From Candidatus Obscuribacterales bacterium (lineage in GTDB: Bacteria > Cyanobacteriota > Vampirovibrionia > Obscuribacterales > Obscuribacteraceae): 64,000 nt of DNA. The notes under the pieces are model-generated. The model did not search any database. It was not told the origin of the DNA and saw only the letters and a list, made by a program, of their open reading frames with translations. Location of the stretch: assembly GCA_019637435.1 (NCBI GenBank), contig JAHBVO010000006.1, positions 62,001 through 126,000 of the forward strand. The letters run 5' to 3'. Position 1 is the first letter of the stretch. Every line of letters starts with the position of its first letter. Positions 25,018 to 33,406 of this stretch are shown one piece after another. The position numbers and the translations under genes are program-made.

Positions 25018-26343
25018 CTAGTACCGCATGCGGTGATGGCTTAGCTCGAAGTCCTGGTCCAGGCTGTAGGCTTCAGCCTCGGAAGACTTTACGATTATGT
25101 ATGCGTTCGCCAACTCCTCTCCAAGAGTCTTCATCATGTAGACATCCGCTTCCAGTTCGGTAAGTGCCTGCTGAAGCGTTTCCGGTAAGCGAACCGCGCC
25201 GCACTCCTCACGCTCCTCATCTGATAAATCAGCTGGATCTATTGTCACCGGTTTTGGTGGCTTGAGTTTTTTGCGAACGCCATCAAGTCCCGCCGCAATT
25301 ATGCAAGCCAATGCAATATATGGATTCATGGTGGCATCGACGCACTTTACTTCAATGTTCGACGAAGCCATCTCATGCCCCCAGTACACGGAGGGAACTC
25401 GCACTGCCGCCTCGCGGTTTTCATACCCCCAACATTTATAAGCCGAAGACCAGTGTTTCGGTTTCAACCTTCTATATGAGTTAAATGAGGGGCAGGTCAC
25501 CGCCAGTAGTGCTGGTAAATGCTCAACGATTCCTGCGACGAACTGCAAACCGAATTCGCTCAATCGACCTTCATCAGCCCAGAGCAAGTTTCGCTCCCCG
25601 AATTGGTCCCAAACCGAAAGATGCAGGTGGCAGCCGTTTCCAGGCTGGTCTTCAAACGGTTTTGGCGCGCATGTCACAAGCATGTCCTGTTCCAATGCCA
25701 AACCTCGGAGAGTTTCACGCAGCATCACCCACTGATCGCAAGCAGCCAGTGCCGTTTGATGCGAGATACTAACCTCATGCTGCCCATGTCCGAGTTCCGG
25801 ATAATACTGCTCAACCTGCAACCGCTGGCGGTGCAGATAATCCACAAGCTTTGAAACGTACCTGTTAGCACGATTCATTCCATCCGTGCCGAAACAAACG
25901 CTATTGTCCACGGAAACGAAGCGCCCATCGAAGTCTTTGCTACCAAGAAAAAACTCGGTCTCGAAAGCAGCTTGAATCGACAATCCCATCGACGCAGCTT
26001 CAGCAATCTGTTTCTTCAGCAATGAACGTGGACAGAGCGCCCATGGTTTCTTATCCAGGTCAATCAAATCGCAAATCATCGAAGCTGTTGTGCCGACAAA
26101 CGGAAGCACCGTAAATGTGTCCAGATCCGGTACCATCCGCACCTCGCCGACGGCACCTAATCCGGTATCAGACTGCGGCTTGTCCAGAGAATTCATGGCA
26201 AGCTGACCCTTGACCAGACCGATGCCGGTATCGATACGGTCCTTGAGCCTCGGTAGAGACGAATTCTTGCCGCGAACCATACTACAGAAATCAACGTATA
26301 AGAATCGTACGAGATTGACGCCAAATTTATTGGCCGTTTCCAT
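25018..26343 (-). CDS. Glutamine synthetase-like ATP-grasp-type ligase
   Basis: A 441-residue protein of the glutamine synthetase superfamily (GSI/GSIII-like catalytic core). The beta-grasp N-domain has VRFLYVDFCSMVRGK. The catalytic domain has AAFETEFFL (metal Glu), YPELGHGQHEVSI, GNGCHLHLSVWD (ATP/metal His), NSYRRLKPKHWSS (glutamate-binding loop) and SSNIEVKCVDATMNPYIALA. The short N-domain and its neighbour point to the gamma-glutamyl-amine ligase/FluG-like branch rather than housekeeping GlnA, which usually has more conserved loops and a longer C-terminus. Longer in-frame starts exist at 26370 (ATG) and 26439 (GTG). The ATG at 26343 is favoured by AAGGA seven bases upstream. It is the first gene of a three-gene minus-strand run. 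Confidence 0.82.
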   Translation of the reverse strand: METANKFGVNLVRFLYVDFCSMVRGKNSSLPRLKDRIDTGIGLVKGQLAMNSLDKPQSDTGLGAVGEVRMVPDLDTFTVLPFVGTTASMICDLIDLDKKPWALCPRSLLKKQIAEAASMGLSIQAAFETEFFLGSKDFDGRFVSVDNSVCFGTDGMNRANRYVSKLVDYLHRQRLQVEQYYPELGHGQHEVSISHQTALAACDQWVMLRETLRGLALEQDMLVTCAPKPFEDQPGNGCHLHLSVWDQFGERNLLWADEGRLSEFGLQFVAGIVEHLPALLAVTCPSFNSYRRLKPKHWSSAYKCWGYENREAAVRVPSVYWGHEMASSNIEVKCVDATMNPYIALACIIAAGLDGVRKKLKPPKPVTIDPADLSDEEREECGAVRLPETLQQALTELEADVYMMKTLGEELANAYIIVKSSEAEAYSLDQDFELSHHRMRY

Positions 26344-26608
26344 TACATCGTCCTTAGTTTTTTTCTGCATTCTCGTTTGTCCAACTAATTTTCTTGCCGC
26401 GAATTTCGATCGCGTTCTATCCCAGAATTCTCGCTGCACACGGCAGTTGCTTGCAATTTTACAGCAGTCTGGGAATTCGATTTCGATTATTAAAACAGGC
26501 TGTCAAGAGGCTTTTGGCGTGTTATTCGGTTCAAAACGAGGGAACAATATTTGTACCAAGGAAGGTTTCTCTCCGGACAAGTTAGTTCCGGTGCTGGTTG
26601 GTATTGCT

Positions 26609-27142
26609 ATGTCTCCGACAAGGATACTCAAAATTTACTACACGGCGACACTCCTGGCGGGGTTCGCAATGACGATTCCGGTTTCTCACTGGGTCAAACT
26701 CGATGAGCTCGGCACACGCGGAGCTTTCGGCTTGATCCTCTGCTGGAATGTGTTCTGTTTGATGATTCTCCCGCTCGTAATCGACTGGGCGGAAAGAAGT
26801 TACTTGAAAGCGCGATTCGTCGCCCTTCAGGATATCGCGAAGGACAATCCTGAACTGGCAGCGGTCATCACCGCACAGTGCGAGCGTCTCTCCATAAGCA
26901 GTTTGAAGCTGGCCGTCGTCGACACGCCTGCTAGCGAGATGATGTCGTACGGCTTGTGGCGCTCGAACCCACGCCTGATCGTTCCTGGGGATTTGTTGAA
27001 GCCAGAAAATCAGGAAAAGGCAATTCCAAGTGTTGAAGCGGAACTTGCACGATTTATAAAACGCGACGACAACACAACTATCTATCTTATTTTCGCGGGC
27101 TTCGAGGCGATGATGCTCGTATTGCTCGTCTGGCTGACTTAG
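26609..27142 (+). CDS. M48-like membrane protein lacking the zinc motif
   Basis: A 177-residue membrane protein with hydrophobic segments at about 8-26, 38-58 and 157-176. The middle part reads like an HtpX/M48 peptidase around its active site: LAVVDTPASEMMSYGL, then PRLIVPGDLL, then a helix where peptidases have HELGH...R. That helix here reads EAELARFIKRDD, so both zinc histidines are gone (AELAR at residues 144-148). The rest of an M48 domain is absent, giving a short, probably non-proteolytic relative. A longer open frame (from 26210) overlaps the glutamine-synthetase-like gene on the other strand and is rejected. The start at 26609 lacks a clear Shine-Dalgarno sequence. Confidence 0.6.
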   Translation: MSPTRILKIYYTATLLAGFAMTIPVSHWVKLDELGTRGAFGLILCWNVFCLMILPLVIDWAERSYLKARFVALQDIAKDNPELAAVITAQCERLSISSLKLAVVDTPASEMMSYGLWRSNPRLIVPGDLLKPENQEKAIPSVEAELARFIKRDDNTTIYLIFAGFEAMMLVLLVWLT

Positions 27143-27157
27143 AGCGCGACCGTCTTA

Positions 27158-28756
27158 TCAGTGACGCTCTTCTTCGAACATGATTGATTCGAAGATGTCA
27201 TAGTGGGCATTATTACGCCAATCTTGAGATCCAAAGCCTGCTTTGCGAGCAAGCTGACTTAAAGTCTCCTCCAACGTCCAGCCAAATTCCGATGCAACAT
27301 GCGGAAGAAAAACCGATTGTCGCCCGCGCAGATACATCACAATTCCGTGCTTGCCGATCTCGATTTCTTCTTCAGACTGTGCGCGCGTGAGCGGCGTCAG
27401 AACGCTGACCTCAATGTCGATATCAATGAGTTCGCTTTCCTTTACCTCAATAAAGCGCGGATCTTTAGAGCAAGAACCTATTGCGTTATCAATCACCGCT
27501 TCGATAAGCGGCTTGATTGGCCAGATGTAGCCAATACAGCCACGCAAATCGCGGTTCTCAGGTGTTCCATCCGCACGAATCCGCTCGCTGCCACCACCGG
27601 CGCTACCAGACTTTCTGGGCTTCGGGTTGCCATGTTTGAATAATGTGACAAACGCACCAAGCGGTTGCCTCATAGCCGGTGTTATTTCGACACCAGCATC
27701 TTCGGCCCTCAAGACCTTTTTCTCGCGAACAAACAGGTCTAGCGCCTGCCGCGCAACAAACAGCAAGTCGGACTTTTCGGCTTCGTTGAGCAAGTCGTCT
27801 TTGGATAAACCTTTATCAGCTTCCCATGAAGCGGCTCCATCGACTCCAGTGAAAGCAATTGCTAGATAAGAAACCGAATTTTCCTTTTCGTCGCTGCTTA
27901 CATCCATGGATGTTCGATACTGAAGCAACTCTGCCTTAGCGCCGGGCGGCAACATTGATAGTAGAACTGCTGTCGGATAGAAACCACATATGGTGCATCG
28001 TGTTCGGTCGTGAAATTCTAGAAATCCGGGAAGGTCAGCATGTTCGAGACAGCTGAAAGCCTCCAGATCTAATTCCTTGACCTTTTCGGGAGCGGCGGAA
28101 CTTGGGAATGGAACGTAATCATAGCGCGGGCCATAGTGAGTAAAGTCGGAACTAACGACGACAAGATCATCCTCACGAACGTAGCGCCGTATGATCTGCC
28201 CGACTAAGCGAACATCGCCCGGATCGGTCAAAAGCCCAACTATAAGCGGCACAATCGGCACTTCACCAAATGCTTTTCGAATAAATGAAAGTTGCAGTTC
28301 GAGCGAATGTTCTTTCTGATGAACTTCGCGCGATTCGTCAAACAGCGGATACTGCAAGAGAGCATCAATTGTCTTCCTGTCGAGAGGCAAGTCACCAAGC
28401 GGCGTTTCAAAGCAATCATCCGGAGTGAGGACAACGCCTTGAAATCCGACATAGTGACTAGGTCCCATCAGAAAGACACGTTTGGGCTTGAATCGTTTTG
28501 CAAAGCTGTAAGCGACCCCGGCAGTGGCACCGGAATAGATATAACCGGCATGAGGAGCGATAATCGCATAAAGGGGTCGCTTCGAGCCGTCGAAGTCGGC
28601 AGTTGCAGGATTGCTTTCTAAAATACTTTCGCCAGCGCTGAGATAGCCACTCACTTCCTCATCAAGCGCCTTCGAATTGCCTTCATACCAGGTGCCGGCA
28701 AACCGAGTCGGCCGCTTATTACTTCTACCCTTATCTTTTCGGCCGAAAATGTTCAT
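27158..28756 (-). CDS. Fused MEMO-AMMECR1 protein (AmmeMemoRadiSam B+A)
   Basis: A 532-residue fusion of two proteins usually encoded separately. Residues about 15-310 are a MEMO1-type dioxygenase-fold domain, with metal-site histidines in IIAPHAGYIYSG, MGPSHYVG and SSDFTHYG plus the CTICG segment. Residues about 335-530 are an AMMECR1 domain with the invariant LRGCIGYI motif and DIEVSVLTPL. In bacteria these two commonly occur with a radical-SAM protein (the AmmeMemoRadiSam system) of unresolved function, possibly redox or metal chemistry. No radical-SAM gene is visible in this window. It is convergent with the M48-like gene (15-base gap) and 38 bases downstream of the TonB-like gene. Cytoplasmic; no signal peptide. 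Confidence 0.88.
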   Translation of the reverse strand: MNIFGRKDKGRSNKRPTRFAGTWYEGNSKALDEEVSGYLSAGESILESNPATADFDGSKRPLYAIIAPHAGYIYSGATAGVAYSFAKRFKPKRVFLMGPSHYVGFQGVVLTPDDCFETPLGDLPLDRKTIDALLQYPLFDESREVHQKEHSLELQLSFIRKAFGEVPIVPLIVGLLTDPGDVRLVGQIIRRYVREDDLVVVSSDFTHYGPRYDYVPFPSSAAPEKVKELDLEAFSCLEHADLPGFLEFHDRTRCTICGFYPTAVLLSMLPPGAKAELLQYRTSMDVSSDEKENSVSYLAIAFTGVDGAASWEADKGLSKDDLLNEAEKSDLLFVARQALDLFVREKKVLRAEDAGVEITPAMRQPLGAFVTLFKHGNPKPRKSGSAGGGSERIRADGTPENRDLRGCIGYIWPIKPLIEAVIDNAIGSCSKDPRFIEVKESELIDIDIEVSVLTPLTRAQSEEEIEIGKHGIVMYLRGRQSVFLPHVASEFGWTLEETLSQLARKAGFGSQDWRNNAHYDIFESIMFEEERH

Positions 28757-28794
28757 CCTGAAGTCCTATTACCGGCTGCCGTCTTATGGCATCG

Positions 28795-29304
28795 CTATTC
28801 GGGTTTCGGTGGTGCCGCCATCGGATCCATTTTTGTGGTTATGTTTCTATTCGAGTCACCGTGCGGATCAGCGTATGACTCAAATATGACTGTAAGCTTG
28901 ACCCGCTCGCCCGCACCAGCGGGCAGATTACCCATTGGCTGAGCTTTCGCGAACGCTTCGTTAGCAGCTTGTTCCGCCTGTTGGTTCGACGGCGCGCTGC
29001 TAATACTGAGGTCGGAGGCAATTCCGTCCGAGGCAACTGTCGCGGTCAGTGTAACTCGATTTTTGCCGTCAGCCAGATCCCAGTATTGATCGAGCCTATC
29101 GCGCAAACCTGACAGATAGCTGTTGATTGCAGCGGTATTAAGATTTGGTCCGCCCTGACGTTGCGCGGGCTTGGCGGGCGCTTTCTTCTTGGCTTGCGCT
29201 AACGCCGCAAAATTGCAGTTTTCCGTCGGAGACAAGAGGCTGAATCCGGAGAACAGTATCAATGAGACCGCAGACAGGATACCTTTTCTCAGCAACGCGT
29301 TCAT
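28795..29304 (-). CDS. Exported protein with TonB/TolA-like C-terminal domain
   Basis: A 169-residue protein. The signal peptide is about residues 1-37 (a long hydrophobic run ending near ALAQA), followed by a Lys/Ala/Pro-rich linker and a domain (about 60-150) with YLSGLRDRLDQYW, VTLTATVASDGIASDLSI and AFAKAQPMGNLP. That is the pattern of TonB/TolA C-terminal domains (xxY...v....W followed by g.v....v..SSG). The GTG at 29310 is in frame, but the ATG at 29304 has AGGAG five bases upstream. No TonB-dependent receptor or ExbBD is in the window, so its partner is unknown. It may be a periplasmic variant rather than a true energy transducer, because it lacks a retained membrane anchor if cleaved. 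Confidence 0.68.
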   Translation of the reverse strand: MNALLRKGILSAVSLILFSGFSLLSPTENCNFAALAQAKKKAPAKPAQRQGGPNLNTAAINSYLSGLRDRLDQYWDLADGKNRVTLTATVASDGIASDLSISSAPSNQQAEQAANEAFAKAQPMGNLPAGAGERVKLTVIFESYADPHGDSNRNITTKMDPMAAPPKPE

Positions 29305-29352
29305 CTTCACTCCTCGATAGAACGAAAACCAATCTTCCTTCAGTTTAACATC

Positions 29353-30558
29353 TTATTTTTGTCGAAAAATCCCGAACGAAGAGGTGTAGCCGTGCAAATA
29401 AGTCTTGTTGCCGACCGGGCCAATTTCACCATTGCAAAAGAAACCGCCAAGCGGCACCGCACCTAAATAATCGCGAAAGCAATCGCTGTCATGATTGGGA
29501 CGTCCATAGAGATATTCGCCACGCCCCAAGCAGGAAAACAGCAGCGCGCCCTTGACACCGTCGGCGGTTCCGTCCAATTTTTCATCACGATATTTTTTCA
29601 GTAGCAAGCGCAAATCGTCTGCCGAAGTCGCGGCATCGCGCACGTGAAACTGAACTGTCCGTGCATCGTCAAGGATTTCACCGACGACCAAAGCACCTGA
29701 GTTTTGTTCTATTCCGATGATGTTGCGAACGAGAAAATCTCCAGCTTTCGGCTTTTCACCTGATTCTTCCATCACCACGCCGAGAAACATTGCATCGCGC
29801 GCCAGACCGCGTTCAACCTCGGACAGGTCGTCCATAGTTTTCTTGAGACTCATGATCGCCGGTTCTCCGTCCAGCTCGTAGAGAATATGACGCTTCGATC
29901 TTGTGATTTTTAAAGGCTTGCCGATCGGTTTACAACCTTGCGCCACAACGCTGTCTACAATAATGTTTCCAGTAAGCGCAACCCCAACTAGTCCGGAACG
30001 TAGAGTGTGATCATTCAAATACAGCACATTGCTGCCTGGCTCATTGGCACCGCTAGCCAGACCACCTATCTTGATTGAACCAGGGAATGCATAATCCAGA
30101 CCATGAATAATGTCATCGGAGTGCATCGTAAAAGGATCTGGCATGAGTATAAACGCCGGCTTCTCAGCAGGTTTTACACAGAAGAGATCAATCCAGGAAT
30201 CAGGTGACGCATCGGAATCAGGTAGTTGCTCTTTAGTGATACGAAACGCGTTAATTCCAACATCAGGCAACGAGGCTGCGGTGAAAGAAACGCATGGTTT
30301 ATGCTCTATTTCTTTGCCACCACCGATGGCGCCACCGGCAGAGCAACCAATAAATACTTTAGCTCCGAATGCAGTTTTTACCAGCTCAGGAACATCATCA
30401 AATTGGTCGATGAACTGGGGCGCAATAAATCCGATTAACAGATCCGGTTTCTCTATATCCCGTTTGATCTGTTTTGCGCACTCATTGATAGCACGTTCAA
30501 GTTCATCCTCGCCCCTTCCGAGCCCCTCGGGACCATAGAGTGCCGATGCCCATTTCAT
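29353..30558 (-). CDS. FIST-domain protein
   Basis: A 401-residue protein made entirely of a FIST N domain (about 1-200) and FIST C domain (about 210-390). Telling segments are VFIGCSAGGAIGGG near residue 70, GGLASGANEPGSNVLYLND near 165-185, SGLVGVALTGNI, and the C-terminal ALLFSCLGRGEYLYG and GFFCNGEIGPVGNKTYLHGYT. FIST domains are proposed small-ligand (amino-acid-like) sensors, usually attached to kinases or cyclases; this one is stand-alone. It lies 72 bases downstream of fumC and 48 bases upstream of the TonB-like gene on the same strand. No output domain is encoded beside it, so it may act on a partner elsewhere. Confidence 0.85.
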   Translation of the reverse strand: MKWASALYGPEGLGRGEDELERAINECAKQIKRDIEKPDLLIGFIAPQFIDQFDDVPELVKTAFGAKVFIGCSAGGAIGGGKEIEHKPCVSFTAASLPDVGINAFRITKEQLPDSDASPDSWIDLFCVKPAEKPAFILMPDPFTMHSDDIIHGLDYAFPGSIKIGGLASGANEPGSNVLYLNDHTLRSGLVGVALTGNIIVDSVVAQGCKPIGKPLKITRSKRHILYELDGEPAIMSLKKTMDDLSEVERGLARDAMFLGVVMEESGEKPKAGDFLVRNIIGIEQNSGALVVGEILDDARTVQFHVRDAATSADDLRLLLKKYRDEKLDGTADGVKGALLFSCLGRGEYLYGRPNHDSDCFRDYLGAVPLGGFFCNGEIGPVGNKTYLHGYTSSFGIFRQK

Positions 30559-30630
30559 TTTGAATGTCCTCTTATACTAAACGCTCTGTGCGGCTCTAAC
30601 TCGAATCAACGTCTCAGTAATCGACTTAGT

Positions 30631-32022
30631 CTACTCAGGAGCCGTCATCTTGAACGGATCAAGCAATTCATCCAATTGCTCTTCCGTCAAGTTTGTCGTC
30701 TCAAGAGCAATCTCACGAACAGTTTTTCCGCTCTCGAAAGCCTGTTTCGAAATTTTCGCGGAAGCATCATACCCGATTGCCGGAACCAGGGCGGTGGACA
30801 ATGCCAATCCTCGCTCAACGAGTTCAGGACCACGTTCTGTCGCCTTGATACCATCGACGCACTGCCGCGCAAAGTTCTCGGCAGCCGAAGCAAGCAGGTT
30901 TATCGATTCCAGAAGATTGTAAGCGGCAACCGGCATCATAACGTTCAACTCAAAATTTCCGGATTGTCCGGCAATTGAAACGGTCGCGTCATTTCCTATG
31001 ACTTGGGCTGCCACCATAGCTAGTGACTCAGCAATCACCGGATTGACCTTTCCGGGCATAATCGAACTGCCCGGTTGTACCTCAGGAAGAGCAATCTCGC
31101 TGAAGCCGGCACGAGGACCGCAGCCGAGCCAGCGAATGTCGTTTGCTATTTTCATCAAACTGCACGCAACTGTTTTCATCACACCAGACGCGTCAACAAC
31201 CTCATCCAAAGTACTTTGAGCTTGGAAATGATTGGTTGTCTCGGTAATCTGATAATCGATCATCTTCGAAAGCTTTTCCAGAACGCGACCGGCGAAATCA
31301 CTTCTGCTGTTTATCCCGGTACCGACGGCGGTGCCACCGAGAGCTACCGAACTGAGCCTGGTGAAGGCGTAGACAACCCGTTCGCGGGCGCGCTCAACCT
31401 GTCCGGCGTAACCAAGAAACTCCTGTCCAAGTCTTATTGGAGTGGCATCCTGCAAATGTGTTCTGCCGGTTTTTATGACTGGCATGAACTCATCCGATTT
31501 CTGACGCAGACTCTTCTCAAGCAGTGTCAGAGCCGGGTGCAAACGTTCCTTCATATCAATAATTGCAGCGACATGAATCGCCGTCGGAATAGAATCGTTA
31601 GAACTTACGCCTTTATTGACATGGTCGTTCGGATGGACGAGCCCGCGGTCGCCAAGCTTACCGCCCAGTATTTCAATGGCGCGATTAGCAATAACCTCGT
31701 TAGCATTCATGTTAGTCGAGGTGCCGGAGCCGGTTTGGAAAATGTCAACTGGAAACTCAGAATCGAACTTGCCATCTGCCACTTCCCTGGCGGCCTGCAT
31801 AATCGCATCGGCGTGCTTTGCATCAAGCTCCTGAAGTTCCTTATTAACCTCAGCACAGCAATATTTGATCAACCCCAGCGCTCGAATGAAAGATCTTGAA
31901 AAGCGCAAATTGGATATAGGAAAGTTCAAAACCGCTCTTTGCGTGCTTGCACCGTAATATGCGTTGGATGGTACCTGCATCTCGCCCATCGAGTCTCGCT
32001 CAATTCTTGTCTTCTCAGCCAT
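30631..32022 (-). CDS. fumC: Fumarate hydratase, class II
   Basis: A 463-residue cytosolic enzyme of the fumarase/aspartase superfamily, interconverting fumarate and malate. It shows the FumC pattern in full: TGSGTSTNMNANEV (first conserved region), KTGRTHLQDATPI with the catalytic histidine, and the signature GSSIMPGKVNP with the catalytic serine loop. VNKGVSSNDSIPTA distinguishes fumarase from argininosuccinate lyase. The frame extends upstream to 32136, but homology begins at the ATG at 32022 with AAGGGA before it. It may be co-transcribed with the FIST gene. It does not need iron-sulfur clusters, unlike class I fumarases. Confidence 0.94.
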   Translation of the reverse strand: MAEKTRIERDSMGEMQVPSNAYYGASTQRAVLNFPISNLRFSRSFIRALGLIKYCCAEVNKELQELDAKHADAIMQAAREVADGKFDSEFPVDIFQTGSGTSTNMNANEVIANRAIEILGGKLGDRGLVHPNDHVNKGVSSNDSIPTAIHVAAIIDMKERLHPALTLLEKSLRQKSDEFMPVIKTGRTHLQDATPIRLGQEFLGYAGQVERARERVVYAFTRLSSVALGGTAVGTGINSRSDFAGRVLEKLSKMIDYQITETTNHFQAQSTLDEVVDASGVMKTVACSLMKIANDIRWLGCGPRAGFSEIALPEVQPGSSIMPGKVNPVIAESLAMVAAQVIGNDATVSIAGQSGNFELNVMMPVAAYNLLESINLLASAAENFARQCVDGIKATERGPELVERGLALSTALVPAIGYDASAKISKQAFESGKTVREIALETTNLTEEQLDELLDPFKMTAPE

Positions 32023-32432
32023 CACAAGTCCCTTGATTACGTTCAATAGGCGGCACGATCGTACCGCCGCCGGAAAACCCCATTGTGGCAGAACGGAATC
32101 GAGAATTCCTGAGATCCGGTCTTCGCCCGATCCCATATATTAGGTAGCAAGTATTTTTTGAGATCTCGGACATGCGCTAAGAGCCTGATCGATAGCTCTT
32201 TTACATCACAAGACGATGAAATTCACACGCGCGCGATATAGACATTCTATATACAGTTTATCTCCACTAGCCACCAAAGGCGCCACCACTGTAGTTCCAT
32301 CGATCAGCCATAGCGCATATCGCCGAAAACCACAGCACGTCCTGACTTCTTGGCAATATTTGCCATGCTCAAAATAAATGTCTTATGGGGTACTTCCAAT
32401 ATCTATTCCAGGTGCTAAACTAATTACATAAA
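32023..32432. other. Intergenic region upstream of fumC and the RNA candidate
   Basis: About 410 bases lie upstream of fumC and of the plus-strand RNA candidate. They must include the promoters for both. AT-rich patches occur (for example TATATACAGTTTATC near 32246), but I see no convincing sigma-70 pair and no coding frame. Confidence 0.45.
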
Positions 32433-32640
32433 CGGTGAGCACACACCAAACGGTTGAGTGCGTTGAGCCGAGGGGCCTTACGGAAACGCCAGACGGCGCC
32501 GTTCGGAAACGGTAGTAAGTGAGCCCGCACCACGCTGACATCTGATGCGCACGTGATGAGATACTGTGCCTTTCGCAAGGGGCACATCAGACAGTAGCTA
32601 AAGCACCGCTCGAGAGTAATCTGAGTGGTGTTTTTGTTTG
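32433..32640 (+). ncRNA. Candidate structured RNA, unassigned
   Basis: About 210 bases with no gene are rich in nested complementary segments and end in a terminator. GGC-CTTAC (32475-32482) pairs with GTAAG...GCC (32515-32525) around two internal hairpins: GCC-AGAC-GGC, and CCGTT-CGGA-AACGG at about 32499-32512. A later hairpin is TGTGCC-(loop)-GGCACA (32565-32586), flanked by CTGA/TCAG. The 3' end is an 8-bp stem followed by T residues. No plus-strand gene follows, so it is more likely a stand-alone small RNA than a riboswitch. I could not match it to tmRNA, 6S, SRP, RNase P or the common riboswitch classes from memory. The exact 5' end is unknown. Confidence 0.5.
32604..32640 (+). terminator. 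Terminator of the RNA candidate
   Basis: CACCGCTC (32604-32611) pairs with GAGTGGTG (32623-32630), eight pairs including one G-U, with an 11-base loop. It is followed by TTTTTGTTTG on the plus strand. Confidence 0.75.
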
Positions 32641-32645
32641 TGGTT

Positions 32646-32691
32646 AAAAAAAACGAGCTTTGAATGTATTCGGAACAAAGTTGCCGCTCGT
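32646..32691 (-). terminator. Terminator of the response regulator gene
   Basis: Read leftward just after the regulator stop codon, ACGAGC (32691-32686 complement) pairs with GCTCGT (32658-32653 complement). Seven or eight T residues follow. It is back-to-back with the plus-strand terminator of the RNA candidate, which supports convergent transcription. Confidence 0.65.
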
Positions 32692-32693
32692 GT

Positions 32694-33356
32694 TTAAATC
32701 AAACCTTCACGCATGGCTTTGACTGCAGCTTGTGTACGATCGGACACTGCCAGCTTCTCCATGATGTGTCGCATGTGAGTCTTGACAGTTTCGACGCTTA
32801 GAACGAGCTTGTCGGCGATTTCCTGATTGGTAGATCCGTCTACGACTAACCGCAATACATCCAGTTCGCGAGATGAAAGTGTAGAAGCTGGGTTTGCTTT
32901 TTCATCCTCTCGGTCTTTGCCGCCGGTCCCGATAGAACGCAACACTCGACCTGCAATTCCAGGGTCAAGCCAGGCGACGCCCTCAGCAACCGCCTTTATC
33001 GCCATAACCAGTTGCTGCGATGGCGCTTCCTTCAAGCAGTAGCCATCGGCACCCGCAGAGAGCGCAGCAAATACATGACGGTCGTCATCATGCGAAGTCA
33101 ACATGATGATTCGCTGATCGGGACTGTCTGTTTTGATCTGTTTAGTCGCCTCAATCCCGTTGAGAACCGGAAGTCCAATGTCCATTAAAACCACGTTGGG
33201 TTTCAATGCCAGAGCAGTCGCAACCGCTTCTTGACCATCCTGAGCAACTCCGACAACCTTGATTCCGTAGTTTGCCTCAAGAATTACTTTGAGACCGACT
33301 CGCGCAATCTCCTGGTCCTCGACAATCACAACTGATATGCCAGTATCTTCGACCAT
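32694..33356 (-). CDS. NarL/FixJ-type response regulator
   Basis: A 220-residue two-component DNA-binding regulator. The receiver domain is about 7-125: acidic pocket VEDQE, phospho-acceptor D59 in VVLMDIGLP, switch threonine T87 in IIMLTSHD and lysine K109 in YCLKEA. A linker rich in Gly, Lys and Asp follows, then a LuxR-type helix-turn-helix (about 155-215; LSSRELDVLRLVVDGSTNQEIADKL...VETVKTHMRHIMEKL). All key residues are present, so normal phosphorylation-dependent control is expected. No histidine kinase gene is adjacent, so it is an orphan in this window. It ends at its own terminator. The acyl-CoA synthetase gene lies 50 bases upstream on the same strand. Confidence 0.92.
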   Translation of the reverse strand: MVEDTGISVVIVEDQEIARVGLKVILEANYGIKVVGVAQDGQEAVATALALKPNVVLMDIGLPVLNGIEATKQIKTDSPDQRIIMLTSHDDDRHVFAALSAGADGYCLKEAPSQQLVMAIKAVAEGVAWLDPGIAGRVLRSIGTGGKDREDEKANPASTLSSRELDVLRLVVDGSTNQEIADKLVLSVETVKTHMRHIMEKLAVSDRTQAAVKAMREGLI

Positions 33357-33406
33357 CTCGACGCTTCCAACCTTCGAAAACTTCTTACCTATCCTAACAC
33401 GGCTAC

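Noticed and set aside
26210..26608. Upstream extension of the M48-like gene frame
   Set aside because: It overlaps the well-supported N-terminus and leader of the GS-like gene on the other strand and adds no recognisable sequence.
32433..32640. Known riboswitch or housekeeping RNA (cobalamin, TPP, glycine, c-di-AMP, 6S, tmRNA, SRP, RNase P)
   Set aside because: The core consensus sequences I know for these classes are absent, and there is no downstream plus-strand gene. Kept only as an unassigned RNA.
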